Shown: one piece after another, positions 8,897-19,048 of the stretch | Position numbering within the stretch: the stretch's first letter is position 1 | How the letters are laid out: every line of letters begins with the position of its first letter | Assembly: GCA_029780695.1 (NCBI GenBank) | Contig: JAKOYD010000078.1 | Span: 18,931-82,930, forward strand | Direction: 5' to 3' | Length of the DNA: 64,000 nt | Source: Pseudomonadota bacterium | Lineage (GTDB): Bacteria > Pseudomonadota > Gammaproteobacteria > Burkholderiales > Burkholderiaceae_C | The notes under the pieces: generated by a model | The model's input: the letters and a program-made list of their open reading frames with translations, nothing else | Database searches by the model: none | Told to the model about the DNA's origin: nothing | Program-made: the position numbers and the translations under genes

Positions 8897-9751
8897 TTAC
8901 TTTTCCGTGTCGACAAGCCCCTTGACGAACCACTTCTGCATCAGGATCACCACCAGCGCCGGCGGCAGCATGGCCAGGATGGCGGTGGCCATCACGACGT
9001 TCCACTCGACGTAGATCTCGCCGAAGATGGCGCGCTTGATGCCGAGCACGATGGGGTACATGTCTTCGCTGGTGGTCACGATCAGCGGCCACAGGTACTG
9101 GTTCCAGCCGTAGATGAACTGGATGACGAACAGCGCGGCCATGCTGGTCTTGGACAGCGGCAGCAGGATGTCCTTGAAAAAGCGCATCGGGCCGGCGCCG
9201 TCGATGCGCGCGGCCTCGGCCAGTTCATCGGGCACCGTCAAAAAGAACTGGCGGAACAGGAAGGTGGCGGTGGCCGAGGCGATCAGCGGAACCGTCAGGC
9301 CGGCGTAGCTGTTGAGCATCTTCAGGTCCGAGATGACCTGGTAGGTGGGGCCGATGCGAACTTCCACCGGCAGCATGAGCGTGATGAAGATCATCCAGAA
9401 CACCAGGCCGCGAAACGGAAAGCGGAAGTACACCAGCGCAAACGCCGACAACAGCGAAATGGCGATCTTGCCCAGCGCAATCACCATGGCCATCACGAAG
9501 CTGGTCCACAGCATGGGCCAGCCGGCGGCGATGGTGCCGCCGCCTTCCACCTTGCCGCCAAACAGCGCCAGGCGGTAACTGCCCACGATGTTGTCGCCCG
9601 GCAGCAGCGACATGGGGTGGCTGGTGGCGATCTGCGTGGCGGTCTGCGTGCTGGCGATGAAAGCGAGGTAGACCGGGAAGGCAATGATCAGCACGCCGAC
9701 GATGAGCACGGCGTGGGCGACAAAATCCAGCACGGGTCGGCGTTCAACCAT
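8897..9751 (-). CDS. ugpE: sn-glycerol-3-phosphate ABC transporter permease
   Basis: 284 residues from the ATG at 9751 (MVERRP..., matching the E. coli UgpE start MIENRP). Six hydrophobic segments are evident. The cytoplasmic EAA loop that docks to UgpC is visible as [21 protein letters not shown]. As in MalG-type permeases, the protein ends shortly after the last membrane span ([11 protein letters not shown]). It forms the channel heterodimer with UgpA in the inner membrane. The gap to ugpA (143 bases) carries a family 3 repeat. A weak GAGG about 10 bases before the ATG could serve as ribosome binding site. Confidence 0.92.
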   Translation of the reverse strand: MVERRPVLDFVAHAVLIVGVLIIAFPVYLAFIASTQTATQIATSHPMSLLPGDNIVGSYRLALFGGKVEGGGTIAAGWPMLWTSFVMAMVIALGKIAISLLSAFALVYFRFPFRGLVFWMIFITLMLPVEVRIGPTYQVISDLKMLNSYAGLTVPLIASATATFLFRQFFLTVPDELAEAARIDGAGPMRFFKDILLPLSKTSMAALFVIQFIYGWNQYLWPLIVTTSEDMYPIVLGIKRAIFGEIYVEWNVVMATAILAMLPPALVVILMQKWFVKGLVDTEK

Positions 9752-9804
9752 GGCCAGGCCTCGCAAATCGAGCGGCCGCGGAGCAGGCCACGCCAGCGAA
9801 CGCC

Positions 9805-9889
9805 GTCGCCGGACCTGCGCCGGCGGCGGGCGTTGTCCCCCCTCGCGCAGCAGAGGGGGGAAGGCGCGTCAGCGACTCAGGGGGGTGCC
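9805..9889. repeat. Family 3 GC-rich repeat, ugpA-ugpE junction
   Basis: Contains CCGGACCTGCGCCGGC, then GTTGTCCCCCCTC, GCAGAGGGGGGAAGGCGCG and CAGGGGGG. The same blocks recur in the same order at 41660-41733, and the C-run/G-run part at 62925-62966. Confidence 0.75.
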
Positions 9890-9894
9890 TCATG

Positions 9895-10776
9895 TCAATA
9901 CTGAACTTTCTTCTCGACAAAGCGGAACTGGAACACGGTGAGCAAAATGACGATGGCCATCAGCACCACCGACTGCGCCGCCGAGCCACCCATGTCCAGC
10001 GCCTTGAAGCCGTCGTAATACACCTTGTAGACCAGGATGGCGGTTTCCTTGCCCGGGCCGCCGTGCGTGGCCGCGTCGACGATGGCGAAGGTGTCGAAGA
10101 AGGCGTAGATCACGTTCATCACCAGCAGAAAGAACGTGGTGGGCGACAGCAGCGGGAACACGATGGTCCAGAAGCGCCGCCAGGGCGAGGCGCCGTCGAT
10201 GGTGGCGGCCTCGATCACGGCGTTGGGAATGGATTGCAGCCCCGCCAGAAAGAACAGAAAGTTGTATGAAATCTGCTTCCATACCGCAGCGATCACGATC
10301 AGCGCCATGGCGTGGTTGGCGTTGAGCAGGTGGTTCCACTGAAAACCCAGCGCCTGCAGCGCGTAGGCCACCACCCCCCAGGGCGAGGCGAACATCATCA
10401 GCCACAGCACGCCGGCCACCACGGGCGCCACGGCATAAGGCCAGATCAGCAGCGTCTTGTAGGCCGTGGCACCCCGCACCACGCGGTTGGCCATGACGGC
10501 CAGCAACAACGCCACGCCGATGCCGATGACGGCCACCAGCGCCGAGAACAGCGCGGTGATCTTGAACGACTGGATGTAGCCCGGATCGCCGAACAGCCGC
10601 TCAAAATTGGCCAGCCCGACGAATTCGCGGCTGGTGCCGAAGGCGTCTTCCTGCAACACGCTCTGGTACAGCGCCTGGCCCGCCGGCCAGAAGAAGAACA
10701 CCAGCACGATCACCATCTGCGGCGCGATCAGCAGCCAGGGCAGCCAGGCGGACTTGAAGCGAACGCGCTTTTCCAT
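9895..10776 (-). CDS. ugpA: sn-glycerol-3-phosphate ABC transporter permease
   Basis: 293 residues, family length. Six membrane spans and an EAA loop ([22 protein letters not shown]) place it with MalF-type permeases, and context makes it UgpA. It starts with [14 protein letters not shown], a basic N-terminus leading into the first span. It pairs with UgpE to move glycerol-3-phosphate across the inner membrane. The 181-base gap from ugpB holds two GC-rich stem-loops and a degenerate family 1 core, a common arrangement after binding-protein genes that keeps receptor mRNA more abundant than permease mRNA. Confidence 0.92.
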   Translation of the reverse strand: MEKRVRFKSAWLPWLLIAPQMVIVLVFFFWPAGQALYQSVLQEDAFGTSREFVGLANFERLFGDPGYIQSFKITALFSALVAVIGIGVALLLAVMANRVVRGATAYKTLLIWPYAVAPVVAGVLWLMMFASPWGVVAYALQALGFQWNHLLNANHAMALIVIAAVWKQISYNFLFFLAGLQSIPNAVIEAATIDGASPWRRFWTIVFPLLSPTTFFLLVMNVIYAFFDTFAIVDAATHGGPGKETAILVYKVYYDGFKALDMGGSAAQSVVLMAIVILLTVFQFRFVEKKVQY

Positions 10777-10798
10777 GATGGGCGATTATGCGGTGCCG

Positions 10799-10924
10799 CC
10801 GCCACGCCCGTCGGGGGCCGTGGCGGCGCTCCGTTTGCTATCTATTTGAGAGCTTTTCAGGCCCGATGCAGCGGCGTTGGGGCGTGATCGAGGGGTGATC
10901 AGGCGCGGGCATGAACGCCCGCGC
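10799..10924 (-). promoter_or_regulatory. Stem-loops between ugpB and ugpA
   Basis: Two inverted repeats: CCGCCACG (10799-10806) / CGTGGCGG (10819-10826), and GCGCGGGC (10903-10910) / GCCCGCGC (10917-10924). Neither is followed by a T-run, so they are more likely mRNA-stabilising or attenuating hairpins than full terminators. A degenerate family 1 core (GCTAT-N7-AGAGCT, 10837-10854) lies between them. Confidence 0.5.
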
Positions 10925-10957
10925 GCCGTGGGCCGCCAGCGCCCAAGCGCCGGCGGG

Positions 10958-12274
10958 TCAGCCCCGGTTGGCTTTCTGGAAGCGCTCCAGCTGTTCGTTG
11001 CCGCGCTTGACGATGGCGTCCAGGGCTTCCTTGGCCTGCTTCTTGCCGCCCCACACGCCTTCCAATTCCTCGTCGACGATGGTGCGAATCTGCACGAAAT
11101 TGCCCAGCCGCACGCCGCGCGATTTGTCGGTGGTCTTGCGGATCATCTGCGTCACGCTGACGTCGGTGCCGGGGTTTTTCTTGTAGAAACCGGATTTGTC
11201 GGTCAGCTCGAACGCCGCCTTGGTGACCGGCAGATATCCGGTGCGTTGGTGGCTCCTGGCCGCCACCTCGGGTTGCGACAGGTAGCTGAAGAACTGGCCG
11301 ATGCCCTTGTATTCGTCCGGCTTCTTGCCCGCCATCACCCACAGGCTGGCGCCGCCGATCACGGTGTTTTGCGGCGCGCCCGGCACGTCGGGGTAGTAGG
11401 GCAGGGTGCCAATGCCGTAGCCGAACTTGCTGTTGCGCGTGACGTTGCCGTACAGCGCCGATGAGCCGGTCATCATGGCGCATTCGCCCGAGACGAAGGT
11501 GGCATCGGCCGCGTTGCCGCGCCCCTTGTAGACGAACAGCCCTTGCCTGGCCATGTTGCCCAGGTTTTCGATGTGGCGCACGTGCAGCGGCGTGTTGACG
11601 ACCAGGCGCGTGCCCAGGCCGCCAAAGCCGTTGTTCAGCGTGGCGAACAGCACGTTGTGCCAGGCCGAAAAGCTCTCCAGCTGCGTCCAGCTGCTCCACG
11701 ACGTGGTGTAGGGGCACTTGTGCCCGCTGGCCTTGAGCTTGGCGGCGGCGCTGGCCACTTCGGGCCAGGTCGTGGGCGGCTTTTCGGGGTCCAGCCCGGC
11801 GGCCTTGAAGGCGTCCTTGTTGTAATGGAATACCGGGGTCGAGCTGTTGAACGGGAAGCTCAACATCTGGCCATTGGGCGCCGTGTAGTAGCCGGCCACG
11901 GCGGGCACGTAGGCGGCGGGATCGAAGCTGACGCCGGCCTGTTTCATCACCTCGCCCACCGGCTTGACGGCGCCCTTGCTGGCCATCATGGTGGCGGTGC
12001 CCACTTCAAACACCTGCAGGATGTGCGGCGCGTTGCCGGCGCGGAACGCCGCGATGGCGGCCGTCATGGATTCGTCGTAGCTGCCCTTGAAGGTGGGCAC
12101 CACCTTGTAGGCCGATTGACTGGCGTTGAACTCCTTGGCCAGGTCGTTGACCCATTCGCCCAGGGCGCCGCCCATCGAGTGCCACCACTGGATTTCGGTC
12201 TGCGCGTGGGCAGGCAGGGCCGCGAGCGTGGCCAGCGCAGCGCTGGCGGCCAGGGCGATTGGGCGAATGGACAT
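10958..12274 (-). CDS. ugpB: sn-glycerol-3-phosphate periplasmic binding protein
   Basis: 438 residues from the ATG at 12274, the same length as E. coli UgpB; AAGGGGAG lies about 10 bases upstream. A signal peptide (MSIRPIALAAS... cleaved near AHAQ) precedes a type 1 extracellular solute-binding fold that opens with TEIQWWHSMGGALGEWVNDLAKEF, strongly UgpB-like. It captures glycerol-3-phosphate or glycerophosphodiesters in the periplasm and delivers them to UgpAE. It is first in the operon, with a 16-base palindrome 64 bases upstream as a candidate operator. Confidence 0.93.
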   Translation of the reverse strand: MSIRPIALAASAALATLAALPAHAQTEIQWWHSMGGALGEWVNDLAKEFNASQSAYKVVPTFKGSYDESMTAAIAAFRAGNAPHILQVFEVGTATMMASKGAVKPVGEVMKQAGVSFDPAAYVPAVAGYYTAPNGQMLSFPFNSSTPVFHYNKDAFKAAGLDPEKPPTTWPEVASAAAKLKASGHKCPYTTSWSSWTQLESFSAWHNVLFATLNNGFGGLGTRLVVNTPLHVRHIENLGNMARQGLFVYKGRGNAADATFVSGECAMMTGSSALYGNVTRNSKFGYGIGTLPYYPDVPGAPQNTVIGGASLWVMAGKKPDEYKGIGQFFSYLSQPEVAARSHQRTGYLPVTKAAFELTDKSGFYKKNPGTDVSVTQMIRKTTDKSRGVRLGNFVQIRTIVDEELEGVWGGKKQAKEALDAIVKRGNEQLERFQKANRG

Positions 12275-12337
12275 GGCGGTGGCTCCCCTTTCAAAGGCAG
12301 GAATGAAGATGAAAAACGGCAGCATGGCAGCGCCGTA

Positions 12338-12353
12338 TGACACCGCAGTGTCA
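12338..12353. promoter_or_regulatory. Palindromic operator candidate upstream of ugpB
   Basis: TGACAC, 4-base spacer, GTGTCA: a perfect 6-base inverted repeat between ugpB and the divergent FAD oxidoreductase. No clear match to the E. coli Pho box (two CTGTCAT repeats, 11-base period) is present; the nearest is TGTCATACGGCGCTGCCAT with the wrong spacing. The rest of 12275-12568 holds no gene that I can support. Confidence 0.45.
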
Positions 12354-12568
12354 CGCCAACGTCATTTTGGGGGCAGGCACGGGGTTTTCACGCCCGCGCG
12401 GCTCAGGGATTTCCCGCTCGCGGCCCGATGGCCCGGCCCGCGGTGCGTGCTTTGCCGGCCCGGCCGCGCCGAATGCTGCACCGCAGTAAAATTGCCGGCC
12501 AGCCGGACGTCATTTCACGGCATGCCGCCGCTTGTCCCACCAGAGCGCCGCGCTGGGCCACGCTGCTC

Positions 12569-15500
12569 ATGAACGCTCCGCTCACGTCCCACACTCTGCT
12601 GGCCCCGGCCGACGCCGCGCCGCGCCTGCGCGAGATTCCGTACAACTACACCAGCTTTTCCGACCGCGAGATCGTGCTGCGCCTGCTGGGCGCGCGCGCA
12701 TGGGAAATTCTGGACAGCCTGCGCGGCGAGCGGCACACCGGCCGCTCGTCGCGCATGCTGTATGAAGTGCTGGGCGACGTCTGGGTGGTGCGCCGCAACC
12801 CCTACCTGCAGGACGACCTGCTCGACAACCCGCGCCGCCGCGCACAGCTGGTCGAGGCGCTGCGCCACCGACTGGCCGAAGTCGAAAAGCGGCGCACGCC
12901 CGGCGAAGACGCGGCGCGCGACGCCATGGTGGGCGAGCTGCTGGCGGCCGCGCGGCGCGTGGTGGATGCCTTCGACCGCTCCTTCGACAAAGTGGCCGAG
13001 CTGCGCCGCCGCGCTGCCCGCAGCTTGAGCAAATACACGCACAAGGACAACATCAAGTTCGACGGCCTCAGCCGCGTCAGCCATGTGACCGACGCCACCG
13101 ACTGGCGCGTCGAGTTTCCGCTGGTGGTGCTGACGCCCGACACCGAGGAAGAAATGGCCGGCCTCGTCAAGGCCTGCATCGAACTGGGCCTGACCATCAT
13201 TCCGCGCGGTGGCGGCACCGGCTACACCGGCGGCGCCATTCCGCTGGACTGGAGGACGGCCGTCATCAACACCGAAAAGCTGATCACCCTGGGCAAGGTC
13301 GAGCGCATCGCGCTGCCGGGCGTCGAGGGCGAGGTGCCCACCATCCACACCGAAGCCGGCGTGGTGACCCAGCGCGTGGCCGACGCGGCTGAAAGCGCGG
13401 GCCTGGTGTTTGCCTGCGACCCGACCAGCGCCGAGGCCTCGTGCATCGGCGGCAACATCGCCATGAACGCCGGCGGCAAGAAGGCCGTGCTGTGGGGCAC
13501 GGCGCTGGACAACCTGGCCAGCTGGCGCATGGTGACGCCCGACGCGGGCTGGTTGGAAGTCACCCGCGTGGGCCACAACCTGGGCAAGATCCACGACGCC
13601 GAGGTGGCCAGCTTCGAGCTTCAATACTTCGACGCTAGCGGCAAGAAGCTGATCAAGACCGAGCGCCTGGACATCCCCGGCGCGACCTTCCGCAAGGAAG
13701 GGCTGGGCAAGGACGTGACCGACAAGTTCCTCGCCGGCCTGCCGGGCGTGCAGAAGGAAGGCTGCGACGGCCTGATCACCAGCGCGCGCTGGGTGCTGCA
13801 CCGTATGCCCGAGCACACGCGCACCGTGTGCCTCGAGTTCTTCGGTCACGCCAAGGACGCGGTGCCCAGCATTGTCGAGATCAAGGACTTCATGTTCGCT
13901 GAAGCCAAGCGCACCGGAACGCTGCTGGCCGGCCTGGAACACCTGGACGACCGCTACCTGCGCGCCGTCGGCTACAGCACCAAGTCCAAGCGCGGCGGTC
14001 TGCCCAAGATGGTGCTGATCGGCGACATTGCGGGCGACGACCCCGACGCCGTGGCGCGCGCCACCAGCGAAGTGGTGCGCATCGCCAATTCGCGCTCAGG
14101 CGAAGGCTTCATCGCCGTCGCCGCCGACGCGCGCAAGAAGTTCTGGGCCGACCGCAAGAAGACCGCCGCCATCAGCCGCCACACCAACGCCTTCAAGATC
14201 AACGAAGACGTGGTGATTCCGCTGCCGCGCATGGCCGAATACACCGACGGCATCGAGCGCATCAACATCGAGCTGAGCCTGCGCAACAAGATCGAGCTGG
14301 CCGACGAGCTGGAGGCTTTTTTGGCGCGCGGCCCGTTGCCGCTGGCGCAGATGCCCGACGGCTCGGTGCTCGGCTCGCCCCAATTGCTGGGCGAGAAGGT
14401 GCAGCAAGCACTGGCCGTGGTGCGCGACGTGCGCGCGCTGTGGCAGGGCTGGCTACAGGGCATCGACACGCTGTTCCCGCAACTGCAGGACCACAGCCTG
14501 CGCGCCAGCTGGAAGACCCAGATACGCGCGCCGCTGCAAGACATCTTCACCGGCAGCGATTTCGAGCCGGTGATGAAGGCGCTGGGCGACGTGCAGCAGC
14601 GCGTGCTGAAGGGCCGCGTGTGGATCGCGCTGCACATGCACGCGGGCGACGGCAACGTGCACACCAACATCCCCGTGCACAGCGACAACTACGCCATGCT
14701 GCAGACCGCGCACGAGGCGGTGGACCGCGTGATGGCGCTGGCGCGCCGCCTGGACGGCGTGATCAGCGGTGAGCACGGCATCGGCATCACCAAGCTCGAG
14801 TATTTGAGTGACGACGAGATCGCGCCGTTTGCCGACTACAAGCAGCGCGTCGACCCGCAGGGCCACTTCAACCGTGGCAAGTTGCTCCGAAATAAAGAGC
14901 TGCCCGCGCACCCTGGGCGCCGGCTGCGGGCCGATCTGAGCAATGCCTATACGCCCAGCTTCGGGCTGATGGGGCACGAGTCGATCATCATGCAGCAGAG
15001 CGACATCGGCGCCATTGCCGATTCGATCAAGGACTGCCTGCGCTGCGGCAAGTGCAAGCCCGACTGCAGCACCCACGTGCCGCGCGCCAACCTGCTGTAC
15101 AGCCCGCGCAACAAGATTCTGGCTACCTCGCTGCTGGTCGAGGCCTTTCTGTACGAAGAGCAGACGCGCCGCGGCGTGAGCCTCAAGCACTGGGAAGAGT
15201 TCGAGGACGTGGCCGACCACTGCACCGTGTGCCACAAGTGCCTCAGCCCCTGCCCGGTGAAGATCGACTTTGGCGACGTCACCATGAACATGCGCAACCT
15301 GCTGCGCAAGATGGGCAAGAAGAGCGTGCGGCCCGGCAACGCGGCGGCGATGTTCTTTTTGAACGCGACCGACCCGCGCGTCATCAACACCACGCGCGCG
15401 GCCATGACGGGCGTGGCTTTCAAGGCGCAGCGCGCGGCGGTCGACTTCTTCAAGGTCGCCGGCCGCCACCAGACCAGGCATCCGCCCGCCACCGTCGGCA

Positions 15501-16453
15501 AGCCGCCGCTGCGCGAAGAGATCATCCACTTCGTCAACAAGAAGCTGCCCGCCGGCCTGCCCAGCAAGACGGCGCGCGCGCTGCTCGACATTGAAGACCG
15601 GGCCTACGTGCCGGTGATCCGCGACCCAAAGGGCACCTCGGCCGACAGCGAGGCGGTGTTTTATTTCCCCGGTTGCGGATCGGAGCGGCTGTTCAGCCAA
15701 GTGGGACTGGCGACCCAGGCCATGCTGTGGCACGCCGGCGTGCAGACCGTGCTGCCGCCGGGCTACGTGTGCTGCGGCTACCCGCAGCGCGGCTCGGGCC
15801 AGTTCGACAAGGCCGAAAAAATGATCACCGACAACCGGGTGCTGTTCCACCGGCTGGCGACGACGCTGAACTACCTCGACATCAAGACCGTGGTGGTCAG
15901 CTGCGGCACCTGCTACGACCAGCTCGCGGGCTATGAATTCGACAAGATCTTCCCCGGCAGCCGCATCATCGACATCCACGAATACCTGCTGGAAAAAGGC
16001 ATCACGCTGCCCGCGGAGCAGCAAGGCGCCTACCTGTACCACGAGCCCTGCCACAACCCGATGAAGCTGCAGGATTCCACCACCACGGTGAAGGCGCTGG
16101 TGGGCGACAACGTGCTCAAAAACAACCGCTGCTGCGGCGAAAGCGGCACGCTGGGCGTGACGCGGCCCGACATTTCCACCCAGGTGCGCTTTCGCAAGGA
16201 AGAAGAAATCCGCCAGGGCGCGGCGCAGCTGCGCGCCAGCGGCGCCGTGCCTGAAAAGGCCAACGTCAAGATCCTGACCAGCTGCCCGAGCTGTCTGCAG
16301 GGCCTCAAGCGCTACGAAGACGATCTGCAGAGCGGCCTGCTCGAAGCCGACTACATCGTCATCGAGATGGCGCGCCACATCCTGGGCGACAACTGGCTGA
16401 AGGATTACGTCGACCGCGCCAACGCCGGCGGCATCGAGCGCGTGCTGGTGTAG
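12569..16453 (+). CDS. Fused FAD-linked oxidase / 4Fe-4S / CCG-domain oxidoreductase (DUF3683 family)
   Basis: 1294 residues from the ATG at 12569 (MNAPLTS); the frame is open further upstream but that part is not protein-like. Visible in order: an N-terminal DUF3683-type region, an FAD-binding PCMH fold with [11 protein letters not shown] near residue 211, an FAD-oxidase C-terminal region with [10 protein letters not shown] near 688 and GEHGIGITK near 733, two 4Fe-4S cysteine clusters ([11 protein letters not shown] near 822, [12 protein letters not shown] near 884), then two CCG heterodisulphide-reductase-like modules (FPGCGSE near 1032, [15 protein letters not shown] near 1187, SCPSC). The layout merges what GlcD and GlcF do in separate chains, so oxidation of a D-2-hydroxyacid such as D-lactate or glycolate with electrons passed to the quinone pool is likely. 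The exact substrate is unknown. Confidence 0.85.
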   Translation: MNAPLTSHTLLAPADAAPRLREIPYNYTSFSDREIVLRLLGARAWEILDSLRGERHTGRSSRMLYEVLGDVWVVRRNPYLQDDLLDNPRRRAQLVEALRHRLAEVEKRRTPGEDAARDAMVGELLAAARRVVDAFDRSFDKVAELRRRAARSLSKYTHKDNIKFDGLSRVSHVTDATDWRVEFPLVVLTPDTEEEMAGLVKACIELGLTIIPRGGGTGYTGGAIPLDWRTAVINTEKLITLGKVERIALPGVEGEVPTIHTEAGVVTQRVADAAESAGLVFACDPTSAEASCIGGNIAMNAGGKKAVLWGTALDNLASWRMVTPDAGWLEVTRVGHNLGKIHDAEVASFELQYFDASGKKLIKTERLDIPGATFRKEGLGKDVTDKFLAGLPGVQKEGCDGLITSARWVLHRMPEHTRTVCLEFFGHAKDAVPSIVEIKDFMFAEAKRTGTLLAGLEHLDDRYLRAVGYSTKSKRGGLPKMVLIGDIAGDDPDAVARATSEVVRIANSRSGEGFIAVAADARKKFWADRKKTAAISRHTNAFKINEDVVIPLPRMAEYTDGIERINIELSLRNKIELADELEAFLARGPLPLAQMPDGSVLGSPQLLGEKVQQALAVVRDVRALWQGWLQGIDTLFPQLQDHSLRASWKTQIRAPLQDIFTGSDFEPVMKALGDVQQRVLKGRVWIALHMHAGDGNVHTNIPVHSDNYAMLQTAHEAVDRVMALARRLDGVISGEHGIGITKLEYLSDDEIAPFADYKQRVDPQGHFNRGKLLRNKELPAHPGRRLRADLSNAYTPSFGLMGHESIIMQQSDIGAIADSIKDCLRCGKCKPDCSTHVPRANLLYSPRNKILATSLLVEAFLYEEQTRRGVSLKHWEEFEDVADHCTVCHKCLSPCPVKIDFGDVTMNMRNLLRKMGKKSVRPGNAAAMFFLNATDPRVINTTRAAMTGVAFKAQRAAVDFFKVAGRHQTRHPPATVGKPPLREEIIHFVNKKLPAGLPSKTARALLDIEDRAYVPVIRDPKGTSADSEAVFYFPGCGSERLFSQVGLATQAMLWHAGVQTVLPPGYVCCGYPQRGSGQFDKAEKMITDNRVLFHRLATTLNYLDIKTVVVSCGTCYDQLAGYEFDKIFPGSRIIDIHEYLLEKGITLPAEQQGAYLYHEPCHNPMKLQDSTTTVKALVGDNVLKNNRCCGESGTLGVTRPDISTQVRFRKEEEIRQGAAQLRASGAVPEKANVKILTSCPSCLQGLKRYEDDLQSGLLEADYIVIEMARHILGDNWLKDYVDRANAGGIERVLV

Positions 16454-16480
16454 GGCAGGCACTGGTGCCCGCGGGCCAGC

Positions 16481-16503
16481 GGGGCGCCGGCGTGGAGCGC
16501 CCC
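16481..16503. terminator. GC-rich hairpin between convergent genes
   Basis: GGGGCGC (16481-16487) and GCGCCCC (16497-16503) can pair. It sits in the 54-base gap between the convergent FAD oxidoreductase and AI-2E permease genes. There is no T-run on either side, so intrinsic termination would be weak. Confidence 0.3.
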
Positions 16504-16507
16504 GGCC

Positions 16508-17608
16508 TTACAAATCGTCCGGATGCTGAACGATTTCGCCCGCCGGCGCTGGCTCCGCCTGCGCGTCATGCTCCCGATTGAATAGCGTCCAGGTGGCCAC
16601 GAACAGCGCCGCGATCACCGGCCCGATGACGAAGCCGTTGATGCCGAAGGCCGAGATGCCGCCGATGGTGGACAGCAGCACCACGTAGTCGGGCAGCTTG
16701 GTGTCCTTGCCCACCAGAATGGGGCGCAGCAGGTTGTCGACCATGCCGATGACCAGCGTGCCCCAGGCGATCAGGCCGACGCCCTGCCAGGTGGCGCCGG
16801 TGGCGATCAGGTAGATGGCCACGGGCGCCCAGATGAGCGCCGCGCCCACGGCGGGCACCAGCGACAGCAGGGCCATCAACGCGCCCCACAGCACCGCGCC
16901 GTGAATGCCCAGCACCCACAGCGCCAGCCCGCCCAGGAAGCCCTGCACCATGGCCACCACGATGCTGCCCTTGACGGTGGCGCGCACCACGGTGGCGAAC
17001 TTGCGCGACAGGTCTTCCGTCATGTCCGGCGCCAGCGGCACGTGGTCGCGCAGCAGCCGCGCCAGCGTCTGGCCGTCGCGTAGCAGAAAGAACAGCAGAT
17101 ACAGCATGATGGCCAGGTTGACCACCAGCAGCAGGGTGTTCTGGCCGATCTGCAGGGCGCGCGTCGCCACTTCCTGCCCGCCCTGGGTCAGCGCGCCGGA
17201 CAGCTTGTCGAGCACGTCGCGCACGTTCAGCACGCCAAAGCGACCCGCCAGGTCGGTCAGCCAGGCCGGCAGCGCGTTCAGGATCTGCTGGTAGTAGCCG
17301 CGAAAGTCGATTTCGCCCGCGCGCACGCGCTGGCTGAAGGTGGCGATCTCGTTCACCATGGCGCCGCCCACCAGCACCATGGGCACCACCACCAGCAGCA
17401 GGATGAAGGCCAGCGTCAGCAGGGCGGCCAGCGTGTCGCGGCCGCGCAGCGACACGCGCAGGCGCCGGAACATCCCGTGAAACAGCAGCGCGAACACGAT
17501 GGCCCAGAACACCGCGCCAAAGAACGGGGCCAGCACGCCGAAAAACGCCAGCGTGACGGCGGCCAGCAGCAGCAGGAAGAAGGCGCGCTGGATGGCGGGG
17601 GTATTCAT
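16508..17608 (-). CDS. AI-2E family transporter (PerM/YdiK-like permease)
   Basis: 366 residues from the ATG at 17608 (MNTPAIQRAFF). About eight hydrophobic segments and the loop between spans 3 and 4 fit the AI-2E/UPF0118 family; the conserved end region GGISAFGINGFVIGPVIAAL is typical. Members export small molecules or act as Na+/H+ antiporters; the AI-2 label does not prove autoinducer transport. TATAGT lies 9 bases before the ATG with no Shine-Dalgarno sequence, so the message may have almost no leader. It is divergent from the DUF971 gene. Confidence 0.85.
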   Translation of the reverse strand: MNTPAIQRAFFLLLLAAVTLAFFGVLAPFFGAVFWAIVFALLFHGMFRRLRVSLRGRDTLAALLTLAFILLLVVVPMVLVGGAMVNEIATFSQRVRAGEIDFRGYYQQILNALPAWLTDLAGRFGVLNVRDVLDKLSGALTQGGQEVATRALQIGQNTLLLVVNLAIMLYLLFFLLRDGQTLARLLRDHVPLAPDMTEDLSRKFATVVRATVKGSIVVAMVQGFLGGLALWVLGIHGAVLWGALMALLSLVPAVGAALIWAPVAIYLIATGATWQGVGLIAWGTLVIGMVDNLLRPILVGKDTKLPDYVVLLSTIGGISAFGINGFVIGPVIAALFVATWTLFNREHDAQAEPAPAGEIVQHPDDL

Positions 17609-17708
17609 GGGCTGGGCACTATACCGGAGCGCCCGGGCGCCCGCGCACCGATACGGGCACAATCGGCGCATCCTTGGCTGTCGGGCTGTTTGGCCCCGAA
17701 AACACATC

Positions 17709-18131
17709 ATGGCTCGCGCACACCGTGCCTATCCCAACGATCCTCCCACGGCGCTGACGGTGCACGCCAAGTCGCGCGTGCTGGAGCTGAGCTTTCCCGA
17801 TGGGGCCAGCTTCCGCCTGCCGTTCGAGCTGATGCGCGTGTATTCGCCCTCGGCCGAGGTGCAGGGCCACGGCCCGGGGCAGGAAGTGCTGCAGACCGGC
17901 AAGCGCGACATCCGGATGACCGCGCTGGAGCCGGTCGGCAACTACGCCGTGCAGCCCACGTTCTCGGACGGTCACGACAGCGGCATCTTTACCTGGCAGT
18001 ATCTGTACCAGCTGGGTGCCGAGCAGGATCGGCGCTGGGCCGCCTACGAACAGCGCCTGGCCGACGCCGGCGTCGACCGCGACGCGCCGATGGCGCAGAA
18101 AGCCGGCGGCGGCTGCGGACACGCCCATTGA
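17709..18131 (+). CDS. DUF971 (GBBH-like N-terminal) domain protein
   Basis: 140 residues from the ATG at 17709 (MARAHRAYPND). The core LTVHAKSRVLELSFPDGASFRLPFELMRVYSPSAEVQGHG is the DUF971 fold also found at the N-terminus of gamma-butyrobetaine hydroxylase. The C-terminus GGGCGHAH could bind metal; some homologues are linked to iron-sulphur or cofactor proteins, but function is not settled. It sits directly before ubiE, as is common in betaproteobacteria. Confidence 0.8.
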   Translation: MARAHRAYPNDPPTALTVHAKSRVLELSFPDGASFRLPFELMRVYSPSAEVQGHGPGQEVLQTGKRDIRMTALEPVGNYAVQPTFSDGHDSGIFTWQYLYQLGAEQDRRWAAYEQRLADAGVDRDAPMAQKAGGGCGHAH

Positions 18132-18149
18132 AGAGGGCGAGAAACTCAT

Positions 18150-18190
18150 TTTTTTATAGCTGCCTGACGTTGTCTGGCAGGCGTTATCGG
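18150..18190. repeat. Family 1 repeat, half copy upstream of ubiE
   Basis: ATAGCTGCCTGACG followed by TCTGGCAGGCG matches the right half plus hairpin flank of family 1; the left AGCTAT half is absent. It lies in the 121-base gap between the DUF971 gene and ubiE. Confidence 0.5.
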
Positions 18191-18252
18191 CGTATTTGAT
18201 TCATACCTGGCTCGGCGGCGCCGCCGGCCACCTTTGCAGGACCGCAGCCCCC

Positions 18253-18987
18253 ATGGCCACCACGCATTTCGGATACCAGTCGGTCGACGAGCAGGACAAG
18301 GCGCGCCGCGTGCGCGGTGTGTTCGACTCGGTCGCTGGCAAGTACGACCTGATGAACGACCTCATGTCGGGCGGCCTGCACCGGGTGTGGAAGGCCTACA
18401 CCGTCATGGTCGCCAACGCCCAGCCGGGCCAGCGCGTGCTGGACATCGCGGGCGGCACGGGCGATCTGGCGCTGGCCTTCAGCCGCAAGGTGGGTGCCAG
18501 CGGGCAGGTGGTGCACACCGACATCAACGAGGCCATGCTGCGCACCGGGCGCGAACGCTTGCTGGACGCCGGCGTGATTCTGCCCACCACGGTTTGCGAT
18601 GCCGAGAAGCTGCCGTTTCCCGATGGGCACTTCGACCTGGTCACCGTGGCCTTCGGCCTGCGCAACATGACGCACAAGGACGCCGCGCTGCGCGAAATGG
18701 CCCGCGTGTTGAAGGACGGCGGCAAGCTGCTGGTGCTGGAGTTTTCGCAGGTCGCCCGGCCGCTGCGCAAGGCCTACGACGTGTATTCGTTCAGCGTGCT
18801 GCCCCGGCTGGGCCAGCTGGTGGCGGGCGACGCCGACAGCTACCGCTATCTGGCCGAATCCATCCGCATGCACCCCAATCAGGCGGAACTAAAAGCGCTG
18901 ATGCAGTCCAACGGCTTCGGCCATGTGGACTATCACAACCTGACAGGTGGGGTTGTCGCGCTTCACGTGGGCATCAAATGCCGCTAG
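18253..18987 (+). CDS. ubiE: Ubiquinone/menaquinone C-methyltransferase
   Basis: 244 residues from the ATG at 18253 ([13 protein letters not shown]). The SAM-binding motif LDIAGGTGD is at residues 63-71, and the UbiE signatures [17 protein letters not shown] and the late [14 protein letters not shown] are both intact. It carries out the C-methylation step of ubiquinone biosynthesis on the cytoplasmic side of the membrane. ubiJ and ubiB follow after a Tim44-like gene, so this is a ubiquinone block. Confidence 0.95.
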   Translation: MATTHFGYQSVDEQDKARRVRGVFDSVAGKYDLMNDLMSGGLHRVWKAYTVMVANAQPGQRVLDIAGGTGDLALAFSRKVGASGQVVHTDINEAMLRTGRERLLDAGVILPTTVCDAEKLPFPDGHFDLVTVAFGLRNMTHKDAALREMARVLKDGGKLLVLEFSQVARPLRKAYDVYSFSVLPRLGQLVAGDADSYRYLAESIRMHPNQAELKALMQSNGFGHVDYHNLTGGVVALHVGIKCR

Positions 18988-19048
18988 GCTTGATCTTCAG
19001 GCCATACTCCCCAACTACGCTTTTCACGCTTACGGAGCACAGACCAGA

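Noticed and set aside
12275..12568. Pho box upstream of ugpB
   Set aside because: Only a poor pair of TGTCAT-like half-sites with wrong spacing is present.
14453..16462. 669-residue minus-strand open frame
   Set aside because: Lies wholly within the FAD/Fe-S oxidoreductase, which has clear motifs; no domain is visible in the antisense product.
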